Positions 27,265-37,656 of a stretch of DNA of 64,000 nt are shown here, in pieces. The stretch spans positions 62,001 through 126,000 of the forward strand of contig CAVTLC010000045.1 in the NCBI GenBank assembly GCA_963735445.1. The letters are read 5' to 3'. A program made the translations under genes and the position numbers. Position 1 is the stretch's first letter, and every line of letters begins with the position of its first letter. This DNA is from AP-15 sp963735445. Its GTDB lineage: Bacteria; Pseudomonadota; Alphaproteobacteria; ATCC43930; CGMCC-115725. The notes below the pieces were generated by a model. That model saw only the letters and a program-made list of their open reading frames with translations. It ran no database searches and had not been told where the DNA came from.

Positions 27265-27716
27265 TTCTCCCCCACCAGTGCCGAACCGTGGATGTCCGAT
27301 GCGCTGACCGGACCAGGTTTGGCATGCGTCGGGACGCCGGGTGTCGGCGTCCTCCCTGCTCAGCGGGTGGCTGGATTGTTGACCCAGCCGCGGCGTCCCG
27401 CCGGTTTATGCAAGGAACGTGGCTTTGACAGTGCGCCTCGCGGAATGGACCCTAACGGGGCGATCTGCCTATGACAACAAAGAATCGCTAACTTTTCCGG
27501 AGAGGACAATCAAACATCAAGAATCCAGAGACATTCCATGAAATAGCCACAATCTGTACGGATCCCCTGTGGTCACCATCAGAAAGTGTGCCTTAAGTAA
27601 TGGTGGATTATTGGACTATACTTCGTGTCCGGGACCGATTTAGGGGCCACATGTTGCTGATGAGGCGATTATTATTCAGCGCCATCACCGCAGCCGAGAT
27701 TTAATCGTAACGCGCA
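27265..27716. other. gene-free interval between the M23 peptidase and ABC exporter genes
   Basis: 452 bases. The left half is GC-rich and is a likely promoter region for the M23 peptidase; the right half (about 27480-27716) is clearly AT-richer than its surroundings. No gene, tRNA or strong repeat was seen. Confidence 0.5.
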
Positions 27717-29502
27717 TTAAACCGCGGGGACTAAATCGGAAGGCGTACTACGCTCGCTGCTGAACTGGCTTCGATAATAGCCGGCGAAGACGCCGTCACG
27801 CCGCAGCAACTCGGCCAGGCTTCCCTGCTCCACAAGCGCGCCGCCTTGCAATACGACGATCCGATCGCAACGCTGCACGGTCGACAAGCGGTGGGCGATG
27901 ATGAATGTGGTGCGCCCCTCCATCAGCCGCTCGATCCCCGCCATCACCAGCGCTTCGGTCGTCACATCGAGCGCCGAAGTCGGTTCGTCGAGGATCAGGA
28001 TCGGGGCGTCCCTTAGGAGGGCGCGGGCGATCGTGATGCGCTGCTTTTCGCCCTCGGACAGCGACACCCCGGATTCGCCGATGACGGTGTCGTAGCCTTC
28101 GGGTAGCGACCCGATCCGTTCGTCGATGCGCGCCAGACGAGCAGCGCGCTCGATTGCCGCGTCATCGGCCCCGGGCCGGCCATAAGCGATGTTGTCGCGC
28201 ACCGACAGCGGGAAAGATCAGCGGCGGCTGCAATACCATTGCAATCTGGCTGCGCAGCGATTTGAGCGTGTATTCGCGCAGATCGACGCCGTCGATTTCG
28301 ATCGCACCTTCGATCGGATCGTGAAACCGCGCCAGCAGGCTCACCAAGGTCGATTTTCCTGCCCCGGTCGGACCGACAATCGCGATCTTCGCGCCGGCCG
28401 GCACTTTGAGGTCGATCCCGTGCAGGACCGGCGTCTCGCGCCGGTAACGAAAACCGACGCCGCGTAGGGCGATGTCGCCGCGGGCGCCCTCTGCGGGAAA
28501 GCTCTTTGTTCCGTCGATCAGATCGGGCTCGGCGTCAAGCACCTCAAACACGCGGCGCGCGCCGACCCGGGCGCCGGCAATCATCCCCCAGCTCTGACTG
28601 ATCTGGTTAATCGGCGCATAGAGCTGAGCGAGATAGGAGATGAAGACAATCAATTGGCCGACGGTCAGGGCGCCCGACATCACCGCTCGCGCTCCGGCGT
28701 ACACGACAAGTGCCGTGCCGGCGGCAATGACGCTGTTGACTGCCGCCGAATACAGGGTTTGCCAGCTGTAAAGGCGCAAGGTGGCGCGTAGGCTCTCGCG
28801 GCTGGCGCCCATAAACCGGCGGTGCTCGTCGTCTTCGCGGGTAAAAGCCTGCACGACCTTGATCGACGACATCGCCCATTGCACCAGCGAATAGACCCGG
28901 CTTTCGGTGGTGCGCACCTCGGTGGCGATGTCGATGATCTTGCGGTTGAACCCGGCGATCAGGGCGAACAGCACCGGCACGACGGTCAGCGCCAGCAATG
29001 TCAGGTTCGGATCGAGCGGAAACAGAACCATCAGCATGCCGGCCAGCAGAACCGCCGCCGACAGGATCGGCAGCACGCCGTTCATGATCATTGTCTGCAC
29101 GGCAAAACTGTCGGCGGTGATGCGATAAAGCAGGTCGCCAACCCGCTGACGATCGTGAAAAGCCAGCGACAGCCGCTGCAGATGCGCGTAGAGGGCGCCC
29201 CGCAGATCGTTGACCATGCTCTGGCCGACGCCGATTGCGGTGTAGTTGTGCAGCAAGGTCAGCCCACCGCTGCCGAGATGCACGATGATCAGGGCGATGC
29301 AGGCAAAGATTAGTAGGCGTCCGGGAGAGGTCCCGTGCAGTACCGCAAGCGAAATCGGTTTTCCGCCAAGCACATTGTCGATGACGATTTGCAGCGGCCA
29401 CGGCTTTAACAGCTCGAACCCGGTGATAAAAAAGACCTGGGCCAGCGTCCAGGCAATCCGCCAGCGATGCGGCCAGAGATAAGGTGAAATTTTGCTCAAC
29501 AT
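27717..29502 (-). CDS. ABC exporter, fused permease and ATPase (MsbA type), one frameshift
   Basis: A type I ABC half-transporter of about 595 residues. The N-terminal six-helix domain (about 1-310) leads to an ATPase with Walker A GPTGAGKST, Q-loop MVLQPPLIFP, signature SLSEGEKQR (an LSxGE variant of LSGGQ) and Walker B ILILDEPTSALD. The frame breaks directly after LIFP. A run of three C (GGG at 28210-28212 on the plus strand) appears to have one base too many; removing it gives LIFPLSVRDNIAYGRPG without interruption. I start at the ATG at 29502 (MLSKISPYLWPHRWR), not the TTG at 29532. The adjacent glycosyltransferase fusion points to polysaccharide or glycolipid export, which is an inference. 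Confidence 0.85.
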
Positions 29503-29534
29503 GATCCGGACGGCGTGATGCCGCCTTGTCAATC

Positions 29535-32133
29535 TTACGCCGGCTGCGGCGCGGGCGTTGCTTTACGGATAGCGGTTTTCGGTTCGACCGGGATCAGCCC
29601 GGCGGGCGTGGCGACGGCCTCGATGATGCGATGCATCAGCCCGGCGAATGCGGCGAGTTTCGTCCCGATCACGCCCAAATTCACCAGCCCAGCCGACCGC
29701 GAGCACCGCGGCGGCGATGGGCCATCCGAGCAACAGCGCGAACGCCGTCATCAGAGCATAGCCGCGCAGCAGGAACAGCGCGAGCTGCGACAGCCGCATC
29801 GTACAGCGCACCCGTAGCAACCGTTTATCGCCGCCGTGATATTCCGTGCAAACCAGGACGAGCGCGCGGCTGCATAACCCGCGGGAAATTTTCAAATCCC
29901 AGCCGCTCCACCCGGTATCGGGCACGACAAAATATTTCTGCGGCACCAAAAAACTCGTCAAGCCACCGATCAGCGCCTCTTTCTCGACCCCTGCCTGGTT
30001 CCAGAAGGCGAGTTGGAAAGAGCGATCGCGCCACGACCAGCGTGCCCTTTGCTCGGTCGTCGCAGGCGCCGCATGCGGCCGCGCACGCGTCTCGCGCACG
30101 CGCCATTTGATGCGCTCCAAGCCGCGCAGCAATGGGCCGAGATAAATCAACAACGCCACCAGAGCGCGCGCCTTCGGCCCGTCAAAACGCTTGTCGATCG
30201 GCGCCTTCATCGCGCCGTTGACGCACATCGCCCAGGTGGCGAGCAACGGAACCGCGAGCAGCAGCCACCATCCGCCGCCAACCAAACCCGCCAAAGCCAG
30301 CAGGATCGAGGCGGCGCTCCATTCAAAGGTCAGCGGCAAAACCGCGGTCAGCGAGGAGGGCGGCTCGTACAAGGTCTGGAACAGGCCGCGGCCAAATATC
30401 CCCGAGTAAATCACCGGGCGGCGCGATAACAGCAGCGACGCCGACAAATCGCCATAGATGCGCCCGAGCCATTTGGCCTGGCCAAACAGATTGAAGCGGA
30501 ACGGATGCTTCGAATAAACCAGAGCCTCGGCCTTGCCGTAGCCGCGCTGCTGGTTGCAATAGGCTTTGACCGTGTTGCGGCGGAAATGCCAGACAATCGC
30601 CGCCGGGCTAAAGCCGATCACAAAACCCGCGTCCTGAAAGCGCCAGCAAATATCGACATCGTCGCCGGCGGCGCGATAGACCGGGTCGAAGCCGCCCAGG
30701 CCGAGCAATGCGTCGCGGCGGAACGCCATGTTGCAGCCGGCGATATGCTCGGCGACCTCGTCGCTGAGCAGCACGTGAGTCGGGCCGCCGGGCGATACCG
30801 CGACCGCAGCCGGCACCAGGCTGTCCTCGGGGGGCGGAAAATTTGGCCCGCCGCAGGCGGCAAGCCCGCTCGTCTCCATTTTGGCGACGAGATAAGTCAG
30901 CCAATCGGGGTCGGCGACGCAGTCACTGTCGGTATAGGCGACGATTTCACCGGTCGCCGCCTCGGCGCCGACATTTCGGGCAACGCTCAACCCCTTGTTC
31001 GGTTGGCTGATGATCCGGCAATAGGGATAGCTCTCGGCGATTTCGAGGGTGCGGTCGCGCGAACCGTCATTGACGACAATGACTTCGTAATCCGGGTAGT
31101 TCAGCAGCTCGAGCGAAGCAAGGCACGCATCCATCGTGCGCTCCGCATTGTAGGCGCAGACGACGACGGACACCCGCGGGTAGTGCGGCAGCGGCGGCGG
31201 CAGTGGGCCGCAATAGCAACGCTCGACCTCGAGAAGAGCGGGTTTCGGGCGGCGCTCGCGATCGACGAGCCCAAACGCCCAATCCTCGATCAAATGTCCA
31301 CCGGTAAACCACTCGTCGGTCCAGGCGAACACGCAAGTGCCGGCGACTCCCGCCTCGAACGCGGTGCGCACCTGCCATGACAGGATGCGGGACTGGCCGC
31401 GCTCGCCCTCGCGGAGCGAGTCGACACCGAATTCGGTCAATACCAACGGTCGGTCGACCGCGAGATTGTGCAGCCGCGCAACGTAGCGCCGGAACGCGGC
31501 TTGATCATGCAGATAGACGTTGAAACACACAAAATCGGTAAAATCGACGGTCAGATATTCGGTGGATGGAAAATTGGCATAGCTGACCAATGCCCCGGGG
31601 TGCTCGTTCCTGACACAGCCGACAAGCTCGCGCAGGAAGCGCCGCACCGGCTCGGCGCCATGCCAGCGGATCACGTCAGGCGGGATCTCGTTGCCGACCA
31701 GATAGGCAAAAATCGCCGGGTGCCGACCGCAGGCCCGCACGCCATCAATCACCGCGGCCCTGATTTCGCCGAGGATCGCCGGGTTGTCCAAAAACGCGAC
31801 ATGCTGCGGCCAGGGAAGACCCGCGAGGACCTTAACGCCCGCTTCCTCTGCGGCATCGAGCAGCCATAGCGGCGGCACCGTGAAGACGCGGACGGTGTTG
31901 ACCCCGGCGGCCCTCATCAATGTGAAATCTTTTTCGACTATAGACCGCTCGGGGAACTGAGCCCCGTGGCTCCCCACCGGGAACGGACCGTAGGTAACGC
32001 CTTTGATGAAATGCTTGTTTTCGCCGGCAAAGAAAAACTTTCCCCTGACGCGGATCGGCAGATCGCTCGCCATTTCCGCCGGGATTGTCACCGGGGCGAA
32101 CGCGGCAATCTCGTCAGTTTCGATGACTGTCAT
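29535..32133 (-). CDS. glycoside hydrolase-like TIM barrel fused to GT2 glycosyltransferase, 3' frameshift
   Basis: An unusual two-enzyme fusion of about 865 residues. Residues 25-310 form a GH2/GH5-type TIM barrel with both catalytic acids in place: Glu149 in LVGNEIP and Glu234 in VLTEFGVDS. Residues 320-590 are a family 2 glycosyltransferase: VSVVVCAYNAERTMDACLASL, VIVVNDGSRD, TDSD at 401-404 and GDDVDICWRF. Membrane helices follow (about 610-680 and again near 800). After about 29705 the original frame turns Arg-rich. The alternative frame reads GLVNLGVIGTKLAAFAGLMHRI and ends in a TAA at 29535-29537, which looks like the true C-terminus, so I place a frameshift near 29700. The neighbours ABC exporter, galE, ugd and uxs suggest cell-surface polysaccharide assembly. 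Substrate unknown. Confidence 0.85.
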
Positions 32134-32243
32134 TCTGAGGTTCCAGCGATGCCGCTGCGTTAATCATTGCAAGGCAAGCACAACGGATAACTGCGCGGCT
32201 GCATTCCGTCTGTTGCCGCCCAGTGGCGGGCGAAAAAGTCGCA

Positions 32244-33224
32244 TCAAGCGTTAGAGCGCCGATGCCAGGCGAGAGCGGTACGGAGAATGGTGTCGAGGTC
32301 CGAGTGCTGCGCTTGCCAGCCCAACGTCTCGGCCGCAAGACTGGGGTCGGCGACCAACGCCGGCGGATCGCCGGGTCGCCTCGGGGCCTCGCGAACCGCT
32401 ATCTTGCGGCCACTAATCGCCTCGGCTGCAGCGATGACCTCGCGAACCGAATGGCCGCGTCCGGTCCCGAGATTGAGGGCGATGCTGTCGCCTCCGGCGC
32501 GCAACCGCTCGAGCGCCCGCAGATGGGCGTCGGCCAGGTCATCGACATGGATGTAGTCGCGGATGGCGGTGCCGTCGGGGGTCGGATAGTCGGTGCCAAA
32601 AACCTCAATGGCCGGGCGCCGGCCCAGTGCGGCCGCCAGGACAAGCGGCACCAGATGGGTCTCAGGCTCGTGACATTCGCCGATCTCGCCGTCGGGATCG
32701 GCGCCGGCGGCATTGAAATAGCGCAGCGAAACCGAGCGGATCCCATAAGCTGGGCCATACCAATGCAGGGCCCGCTCGATCGCAAGTTTGGTTTCGCCAT
32801 AGGGGTTGACCGGATGCTGCGGCGCCGTCTCGCGGATCGGGACGGTGTCGGGCGTGCCATAAGTCGCGCAGCTCGAAGAAAAGACGATCTCGCCGACGCC
32901 GGTTTCCCGCATCGCTTCGAGCAACGACAGGCTGCCGCCCAAATTGTTGCGGTAGTAGAGCGCCGGATCGCCGACGGATTCGCCGACATAGGCGAGCGCG
33001 GCAAAATGCATGACGGCGGTCACCTCATGTTCTTTGATCGCAGCGCCCAGCCTCGAGCTGTCGCCGATGTCGCCTTCGACCAGCGGGCCCCAACGCACCG
33101 CTTCGCGGTGGCCGCGCGACAGATTGTCGTAAACGACCGGGCGATAACCGGCGCGGGCCAAAGCCTTGCACGCGTGCGAGCCGATATACCCGGCGCCGCC
33201 GGTGACCAAAATGGATTGCGACAT
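32244..33224 (-). CDS. galE: UDP-glucose 4-epimerase
   Basis: A 326-residue extended short-chain dehydrogenase that interconverts UDP-glucose and UDP-galactose. The NAD motif TGGAGYIGSH is at 8-17, the catalytic Ser region SSSCATYG at 116-123 and Tyr142-Lys146 in NPYGETK. LRYFNAAGADPDGEIGE and DYIHVDDLADAH match GalE closely. The frame is open back to 33812, but the ATG at 33224 begins MSQSILVTGGAG, so the upstream part is only antisense to ugd. It is divergent from ugd with about 165 bases between. Confidence 0.94.
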   Translation of the reverse strand: MSQSILVTGGAGYIGSHACKALARAGYRPVVYDNLSRGHREAVRWGPLVEGDIGDSSRLGAAIKEHEVTAVMHFAALAYVGESVGDPALYYRNNLGGSLSLLEAMRETGVGEIVFSSSCATYGTPDTVPIRETAPQHPVNPYGETKLAIERALHWYGPAYGIRSVSLRYFNAAGADPDGEIGECHEPETHLVPLVLAAALGRRPAIEVFGTDYPTPDGTAIRDYIHVDDLADAHLRALERLRAGGDSIALNLGTGRGHSVREVIAAAEAISGRKIAVREAPRRPGDPPALVADPSLAAETLGWQAQHSDLDTILRTALAWHRRSNA

Positions 33225-33389
33225 ACCGCTTTCGGTTTCGTAATGTCTCTCGGTATACAACGCCACGCCGCAACTGCGCCTTCCGCCATTTCTTGGCATT
33301 CGGGCGCGGCGACTTGCCGCGGCGTCGACTTGCGGAATAAGCCGGTAGCGCCACCGTTTTTGGGCGCGTTCGCGTAAAGGGCGGAGAGC

Positions 33390-34730
33390 ATGCGCATAGC
33401 GATTATCGGAACGGGTTATGTCGGGTTGGTGTCGGGGGCGTGCTTTTCCGAATTTGGCGTCGAGGTCGTTTGCGTTGACCAAGACAGCGCGAAAATCGCC
33501 CGCCTGCAGCGCGGCGAAATGCCAATCTTTGAGCCCGGGCTCGAGGCGCTGGTCACAAAGAATGCGGCGGCCGGACGGATCTCGTTTACGACCGACCTGC
33601 CGGCCGCGGTAGCCGGCGCAGAAGCGGTCTTTATCGCGGTCGGCACGCCATCGCGGCGCGGCGACGGTCACGCTGATCTGTCTTTTGTCTATGCCGCGGC
33701 CGAGGAAATCGGACAGGCCCTGACCGATTACGCGGTGATTGTAACCAAATCGACGGTGCCGGTCGGCACCGGACGCGAGGTCGCCAAGATCTTGCGGCGC
33801 ACCAGGCCGCAAGGCGGGTTTGATGTCGCCTCAAACCCGGAATTTCTCCGCGAGGGCTCGGCGATTGAAGATTTTATGCGGCCGGATCGAGTCGTTATCG
33901 GCGCCGACAGCGAACGGGCGCGCGCCATCATGCACGCACTTTATCGCCCGCTCTATCTGATCGAAACGCCAATGGTGTTCACCGATATCGAGACGGCGGA
34001 GTTGATCAAATACGCCGCCAACGCCTTTCTCGCGACCAAGATCACGTTCATCAACGAGATCGCCGATCTCTGCGAAAAGGTCGGCGCCGACGTTCAGGAA
34101 GTGGCAAAGGGGATCGGCCTCGATGGGCGCATCGGCCGCAAGTTTCTGCACGCCGGTCCGGGTTTTGGCGGATCCTGTTTCCCAAAGGATTGCCGAGCAT
34201 TGGTGCGCACCGCGCGGGAGGCGCAATCGCCGCTGTCGATTATCGAGACAGTGGTGCAGGTCAACGACACCCGTAAGGAGCGCATGGCCGACAAGATTAT
34301 CGCCGCCTGTGGCGGGGATGTCGCCGGCAAGACCTTGGCGGTGCTGGGGTTGACGTTTAAACCGAACACCGATGACATGCGCGACAGTCCGAGCCTGTCG
34401 ATCCTGCCGCGCCTGATCACGGCCGGTGCTGCGATCCGTGCTTTCGACCCGGAGGGGATGGAAGAGGCGAGAAAGCTGCTGCCGGATATTGTTTATTGCG
34501 CCGACGCTTACGAGACGATTGCGGGCGCCGACGCGCTCGTGCTGCTGACCGAATGGAACGCGTTTCGGGCATTGGATCTCAGTCGCGTTGAAAGCCTGCT
34601 CGCCACCCCTGTGGTCATCGACCTGCGCAACATCTACAACCCGCAAGAAATGCTGGCCGCTGGTCTTTCCTACATCAGCATTGGCCGCAGCGCGCATCAC
34701 GCGGCACCGCAATTGCGGGCATTTGCCTGA
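33390..34730 (+). CDS. ugd: UDP-glucose 6-dehydrogenase
   Basis: A 446-residue enzyme that oxidises UDP-glucose twice to UDP-glucuronate with NAD. Visible are the N-terminal Rossmann motif MRIAIIGTGYVGLVSG, Lys207 and Asn211 (AELIKYAANAF), the catalytic Cys263 in GPGFGGSCFPKD, and LGLTFKPNTDDMRDSPS in the C-terminal UDP-binding domain. The product is the substrate of the UDP-glucuronate decarboxylase that starts 50 bases later on the same strand, so the two form a two-step operon to UDP-xylose. Confidence 0.96.
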   Translation: MRIAIIGTGYVGLVSGACFSEFGVEVVCVDQDSAKIARLQRGEMPIFEPGLEALVTKNAAAGRISFTTDLPAAVAGAEAVFIAVGTPSRRGDGHADLSFVYAAAEEIGQALTDYAVIVTKSTVPVGTGREVAKILRRTRPQGGFDVASNPEFLREGSAIEDFMRPDRVVIGADSERARAIMHALYRPLYLIETPMVFTDIETAELIKYAANAFLATKITFINEIADLCEKVGADVQEVAKGIGLDGRIGRKFLHAGPGFGGSCFPKDCRALVRTAREAQSPLSIIETVVQVNDTRKERMADKIIAACGGDVAGKTLAVLGLTFKPNTDDMRDSPSLSILPRLITAGAAIRAFDPEGMEEARKLLPDIVYCADAYETIAGADALVLLTEWNAFRALDLSRVESLLATPVVIDLRNIYNPQEMLAAGLSYISIGRSAHHAAPQLRAFA

Positions 34731-34780
34731 CCAGCATATGCTTGACGGCGTCCGCCCGGTTCTCATGAAAGGCTATTTTA

Positions 34781-35758
34781 ATGAGTAGCGTCGTCGCAAA
34801 GCGTGTTCTCGTCACCGGCGGCGCCGGGTTTCTTGGGTCGCATTTGTGCGAACGCCTGGTTGCCCAAGGTAACGATGTCCTCTGCATCGATAACTATTTC
34901 ACCGGCCGCAAAGATAACGTGGCGCGGCTACTCTCCGACCCACATTTCGAAGCGATGCGGCACGACATCACGCATCCGCTTTTTATCGAGGTCGATGAAA
35001 TCTACAATCTCGCTTGCCCCGCTTCGCCGATTCATTACCAATTCGACCCGGTACAGACGACAAAGACCAGCGTCATTGGCGCGATCAATATGCTGGGGCT
35101 GGCAAAGCGGCTAAAGGCAAAGATTTTTCAGGCTTCGACATCCGAGGTCTATGGCGACCCGACATCGCATCCGCAACCCGAAAGCTATCGCGGCAATGTC
35201 AACCCGATTGGTCCGCGCGCTTGCTACGACGAGGGCAAGCGTTGCGCCGAAACATTATTTTTCGACTATTATCGCCAGCATAATCTGAAGATTCGAGTGG
35301 CCCGAATATTCAATACTTACGGCCCCCGAATGCACCCCAATGACGGGCGGGTTGTCTCAAACTTTATCGTGCAGGCGTTGCGCAATGAACCGATCACCCT
35401 TTATGGGGACGGCACGCAGACGCGCGCCTTTTGCTATGTCGACGATCTGATCAGCGGCTTCCTGGCGCTGATGGCGGCTCCCGATACCGTCACCGGACCT
35501 GTCAACCTCGGCAATCCCGTCGAAACCTCCGTCGCGGAACTCGCCGAATTGATCATCGCGCTGACCGGCTCGCATTCCGAAATTGTTTACCGCCCACTAC
35601 CGGTCGACGATCCGGTGCAGCGCTGCCCGGACATCACACAGGCGCAATCGGTGCTTGGTTGGCAACCGCGCACCGCACTCAAAGACGGGCTCACCCGCAC
35701 GATCGCGTATTTTGATCAACTGCTGACCCGCCATGGGCAGGACGCGCCGCTCTCCTGA
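34781..35758 (+). CDS. UDP-glucuronate decarboxylase (UDP-xylose synthase)
   Basis: A 325-residue extended SDR of the UXS type that decarboxylates UDP-glucuronate to UDP-xylose. Diagnostic features are VTGGAGFLGSHLCERL at 11-26, DNYFTGRKDNV, YNLACPASPIHYQFDPV, STSEVYGDP with Glu122, Tyr149-Lys153 in RACYDEGKR, and RIFNTYGPRMHPNDGRV. These separate it from GalE and from dTDP-glucose dehydratase. It follows ugd in one operon and converges with cysNC. Its product suggests a xylose-containing surface polymer or lipopolysaccharide. Confidence 0.95.
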   Translation: MSSVVAKRVLVTGGAGFLGSHLCERLVAQGNDVLCIDNYFTGRKDNVARLLSDPHFEAMRHDITHPLFIEVDEIYNLACPASPIHYQFDPVQTTKTSVIGAINMLGLAKRLKAKIFQASTSEVYGDPTSHPQPESYRGNVNPIGPRACYDEGKRCAETLFFDYYRQHNLKIRVARIFNTYGPRMHPNDGRVVSNFIVQALRNEPITLYGDGTQTRAFCYVDDLISGFLALMAAPDTVTGPVNLGNPVETSVAELAELIIALTGSHSEIVYRPLPVDDPVQRCPDITQAQSVLGWQPRTALKDGLTRTIAYFDQLLTRHGQDAPLS

Positions 35759-35781
35759 CCTTGCGGCCGGCGCGCCGCCGG

Positions 35782-37656
35782 TCAAATAATCCGGCGCGAC
35801 CGGAGCTCATCGAGGATTAGACCCGCGGCATCCTCCGGCGTGTTGCCGAGCGTCGCTAGCCGCAACTCGGGCATCTCCGGCATCTCATAGGGTGAATCGA
35901 GACCGGTAAAATGTTCGATACGCCCGGCTTTAGCCCTGGCGTAGAGGCCCTTGGGGTCGCGCCGAATGCATTCGTCGATCGGCGTATCGATAAAGATCTC
36001 GAGAAACGCCGTCGGCTCGATCAGCTCCCGCACCATTTGTCGTTCGGCGCGAAACGGCGAGATAAACGAGCAGATCACGATCAGCCCGGCTTCGGCCATC
36101 AGCTTGGCGACTTCGCCCACCCGGCGAATATTTTCGACCCGGTCGACATCGGTGAAGCCGAGATCGCGGTTGAGGCCATGTCGGACGTTATCGCCGTCGA
36201 GCAGCATCGTGTGGCGCCCGCTGGCGAGCAGCTGCTTTTCGACGAGATCGGCAATCGTCGACTTGCCGGCCCCCGACAATCCGGTCAGCCACAACACCGC
36301 AGGCGCCTGGCCCTTCAGAGCCGCCCGCTCCTCGCGCCCAACGGTCAGCGCCTGCCAATGGATGTTGCTGGCGCGACGCAGCCCAAAGCTGATCATCCCC
36401 GCGCCGGCGGTCTCGTTGGTCAGCCGGTCGATCAGGATAAAGGCTCCGGTCTCGCGGTTCTCCGTATAAGGGTCGAAAGCAACCGGAGCCGCGGTCGACA
36501 GATTGCAAAACCCGATATCGTTCAGGCCGAGGCTTTTATCGGCGAGATGCGCCAGCGTATCGACATCGACCCGATGCTTGAGCGCGGTGATCGTCGCCGG
36601 CACGGTGCGCGCGCCGATCTTCAACAAATACGAGCGGCCCGGGACCATTCGATGCTCGCTCATCCAGATGATGTGAGCGGCGAATTGATCGACGCATTCG
36701 GGCGGATCGCGCGGGTCGGCCAGCAGATCGCCGCGCGCGATATCGATCTCGTCGGCAAGCGTCAAGGTCACGGCATCGCCAGGGCCGGCCTGATCGAGCT
36801 GACCATCGAACGTCACGATTTCGCGGACCCGCGTCGTCCGCCCCGAGCCGGCGATAAGGATCTGGTCGCCCGGCGCGATCGAACCCGAAACCACGGTTCC
36901 GGAAAAACCGCGAAACTCCGCATGCGGCCGGTTGACCCACTGCACCGGAAAACGAAAACGCCGGCCGCCATCGTCACGTGCGGTCTCGACCGTCTCTAAA
37001 TGCTCGAGCAGGGTCGGCCCCTGATACCAGGGCGTTCGATCCGAGCGATGGGTGACGTTATCGCCTGCCACGGCCGAGAGTGGGATCGCGCACACCTCCA
37101 GATCGCCAAGCTGCGCTGTGAATTCTGAGAAATCGGCGACGATCTCGGCAAAGCGGCTCTCGTCAAAGCCGACGAGGTCCATTTTGTTTACTGCCAGCAC
37201 CACATGCCGAATGCCGAGCAGCGAGCAAATAAAGGCGTGCCGCCGGGTTTGGATGACGACCCCGTTGCGGGCATCGACCAGGATCACGGCAAGATCGCAG
37301 GTCGAGGCGCCGGTCGCCATGTTGCGGGTGTATTGCTCGTGACCCGGCGTATCGGCGACGACAAAGGAGCGCGCCGGGGTCGCGAAAAAGCGGTACGCGA
37401 CATCGATCGTTATGCGCTGCTGCCGCTCATCCTCCAGCCCGTCGAGGAGCAGCGAAAAATCGAGATTGTCTCCGGTTGTTCCAAAGCGTTTTGACTCGCG
37501 TTCGAGGGTCTCGAGCTGATCGTCGAAAATCAGCGCGCAGTCGTGCAGCAAGCGGCCTATCAGGGTCGACTTCCCGTCATCGACCGATCCACAAGTCAGG
37601 AACCGCAGTAGGTCGCGATCGCTTCGGTGATGCCTCGCTTCGCAACCGGCCGCCAT
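35782..37656 (-). CDS. cysNC: bifunctional sulfate adenylyltransferase subunit 1 / adenylylsulfate kinase
   Basis: A 624-residue fusion. The N-terminal CysN GTPase has the P-loop GSVDDGKST at 23-31, DTPGHEQYTRNM and NKMDLVGF. An EF-Tu-like beta domain follows (about 240-440). The C-terminal APS kinase starts near 457 with LTGLSGAGKST and contains LDGDNVRHGLNRDLGF and a second conserved SFISPFRAERQM. With CysD it makes APS, and the kinase domain makes PAPS. Its ATG overlaps the cysD stop (ATGA), so the pair is translationally coupled. PAPS may feed cysteine synthesis (cysE is at 50.6 kb) or sulfation of a polymer, as the upstream sugar genes hint. Confidence 0.95.
   Translation of the reverse strand: MAAGCEARHHRSDRDLLRFLTCGSVDDGKSTLIGRLLHDCALIFDDQLETLERESKRFGTTGDNLDFSLLLDGLEDERQQRITIDVAYRFFATPARSFVVADTPGHEQYTRNMATGASTCDLAVILVDARNGVVIQTRRHAFICSLLGIRHVVLAVNKMDLVGFDESRFAEIVADFSEFTAQLGDLEVCAIPLSAVAGDNVTHRSDRTPWYQGPTLLEHLETVETARDDGGRRFRFPVQWVNRPHAEFRGFSGTVVSGSIAPGDQILIAGSGRTTRVREIVTFDGQLDQAGPGDAVTLTLADEIDIARGDLLADPRDPPECVDQFAAHIIWMSEHRMVPGRSYLLKIGARTVPATITALKHRVDVDTLAHLADKSLGLNDIGFCNLSTAAPVAFDPYTENRETGAFILIDRLTNETAGAGMISFGLRRASNIHWQALTVGREERAALKGQAPAVLWLTGLSGAGKSTIADLVEKQLLASGRHTMLLDGDNVRHGLNRDLGFTDVDRVENIRRVGEVAKLMAEAGLIVICSFISPFRAERQMVRELIEPTAFLEIFIDTPIDECIRRDPKGLYARAKAGRIEHFTGLDSPYEMPEMPELRLATLGNTPEDAAGLILDELRSRRII

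Noticed and set aside
33225..33812. N-terminal extension of galE up to 33812
   Set aside because: It is antisense to ugd and precedes a canonical GalE start; the true start is the ATG at 33224.
35759..35781. GC-rich hairpin between the converging uxs and cysNC genes as a terminator
   Set aside because: Short stem and no T-run on either strand; not convincing.
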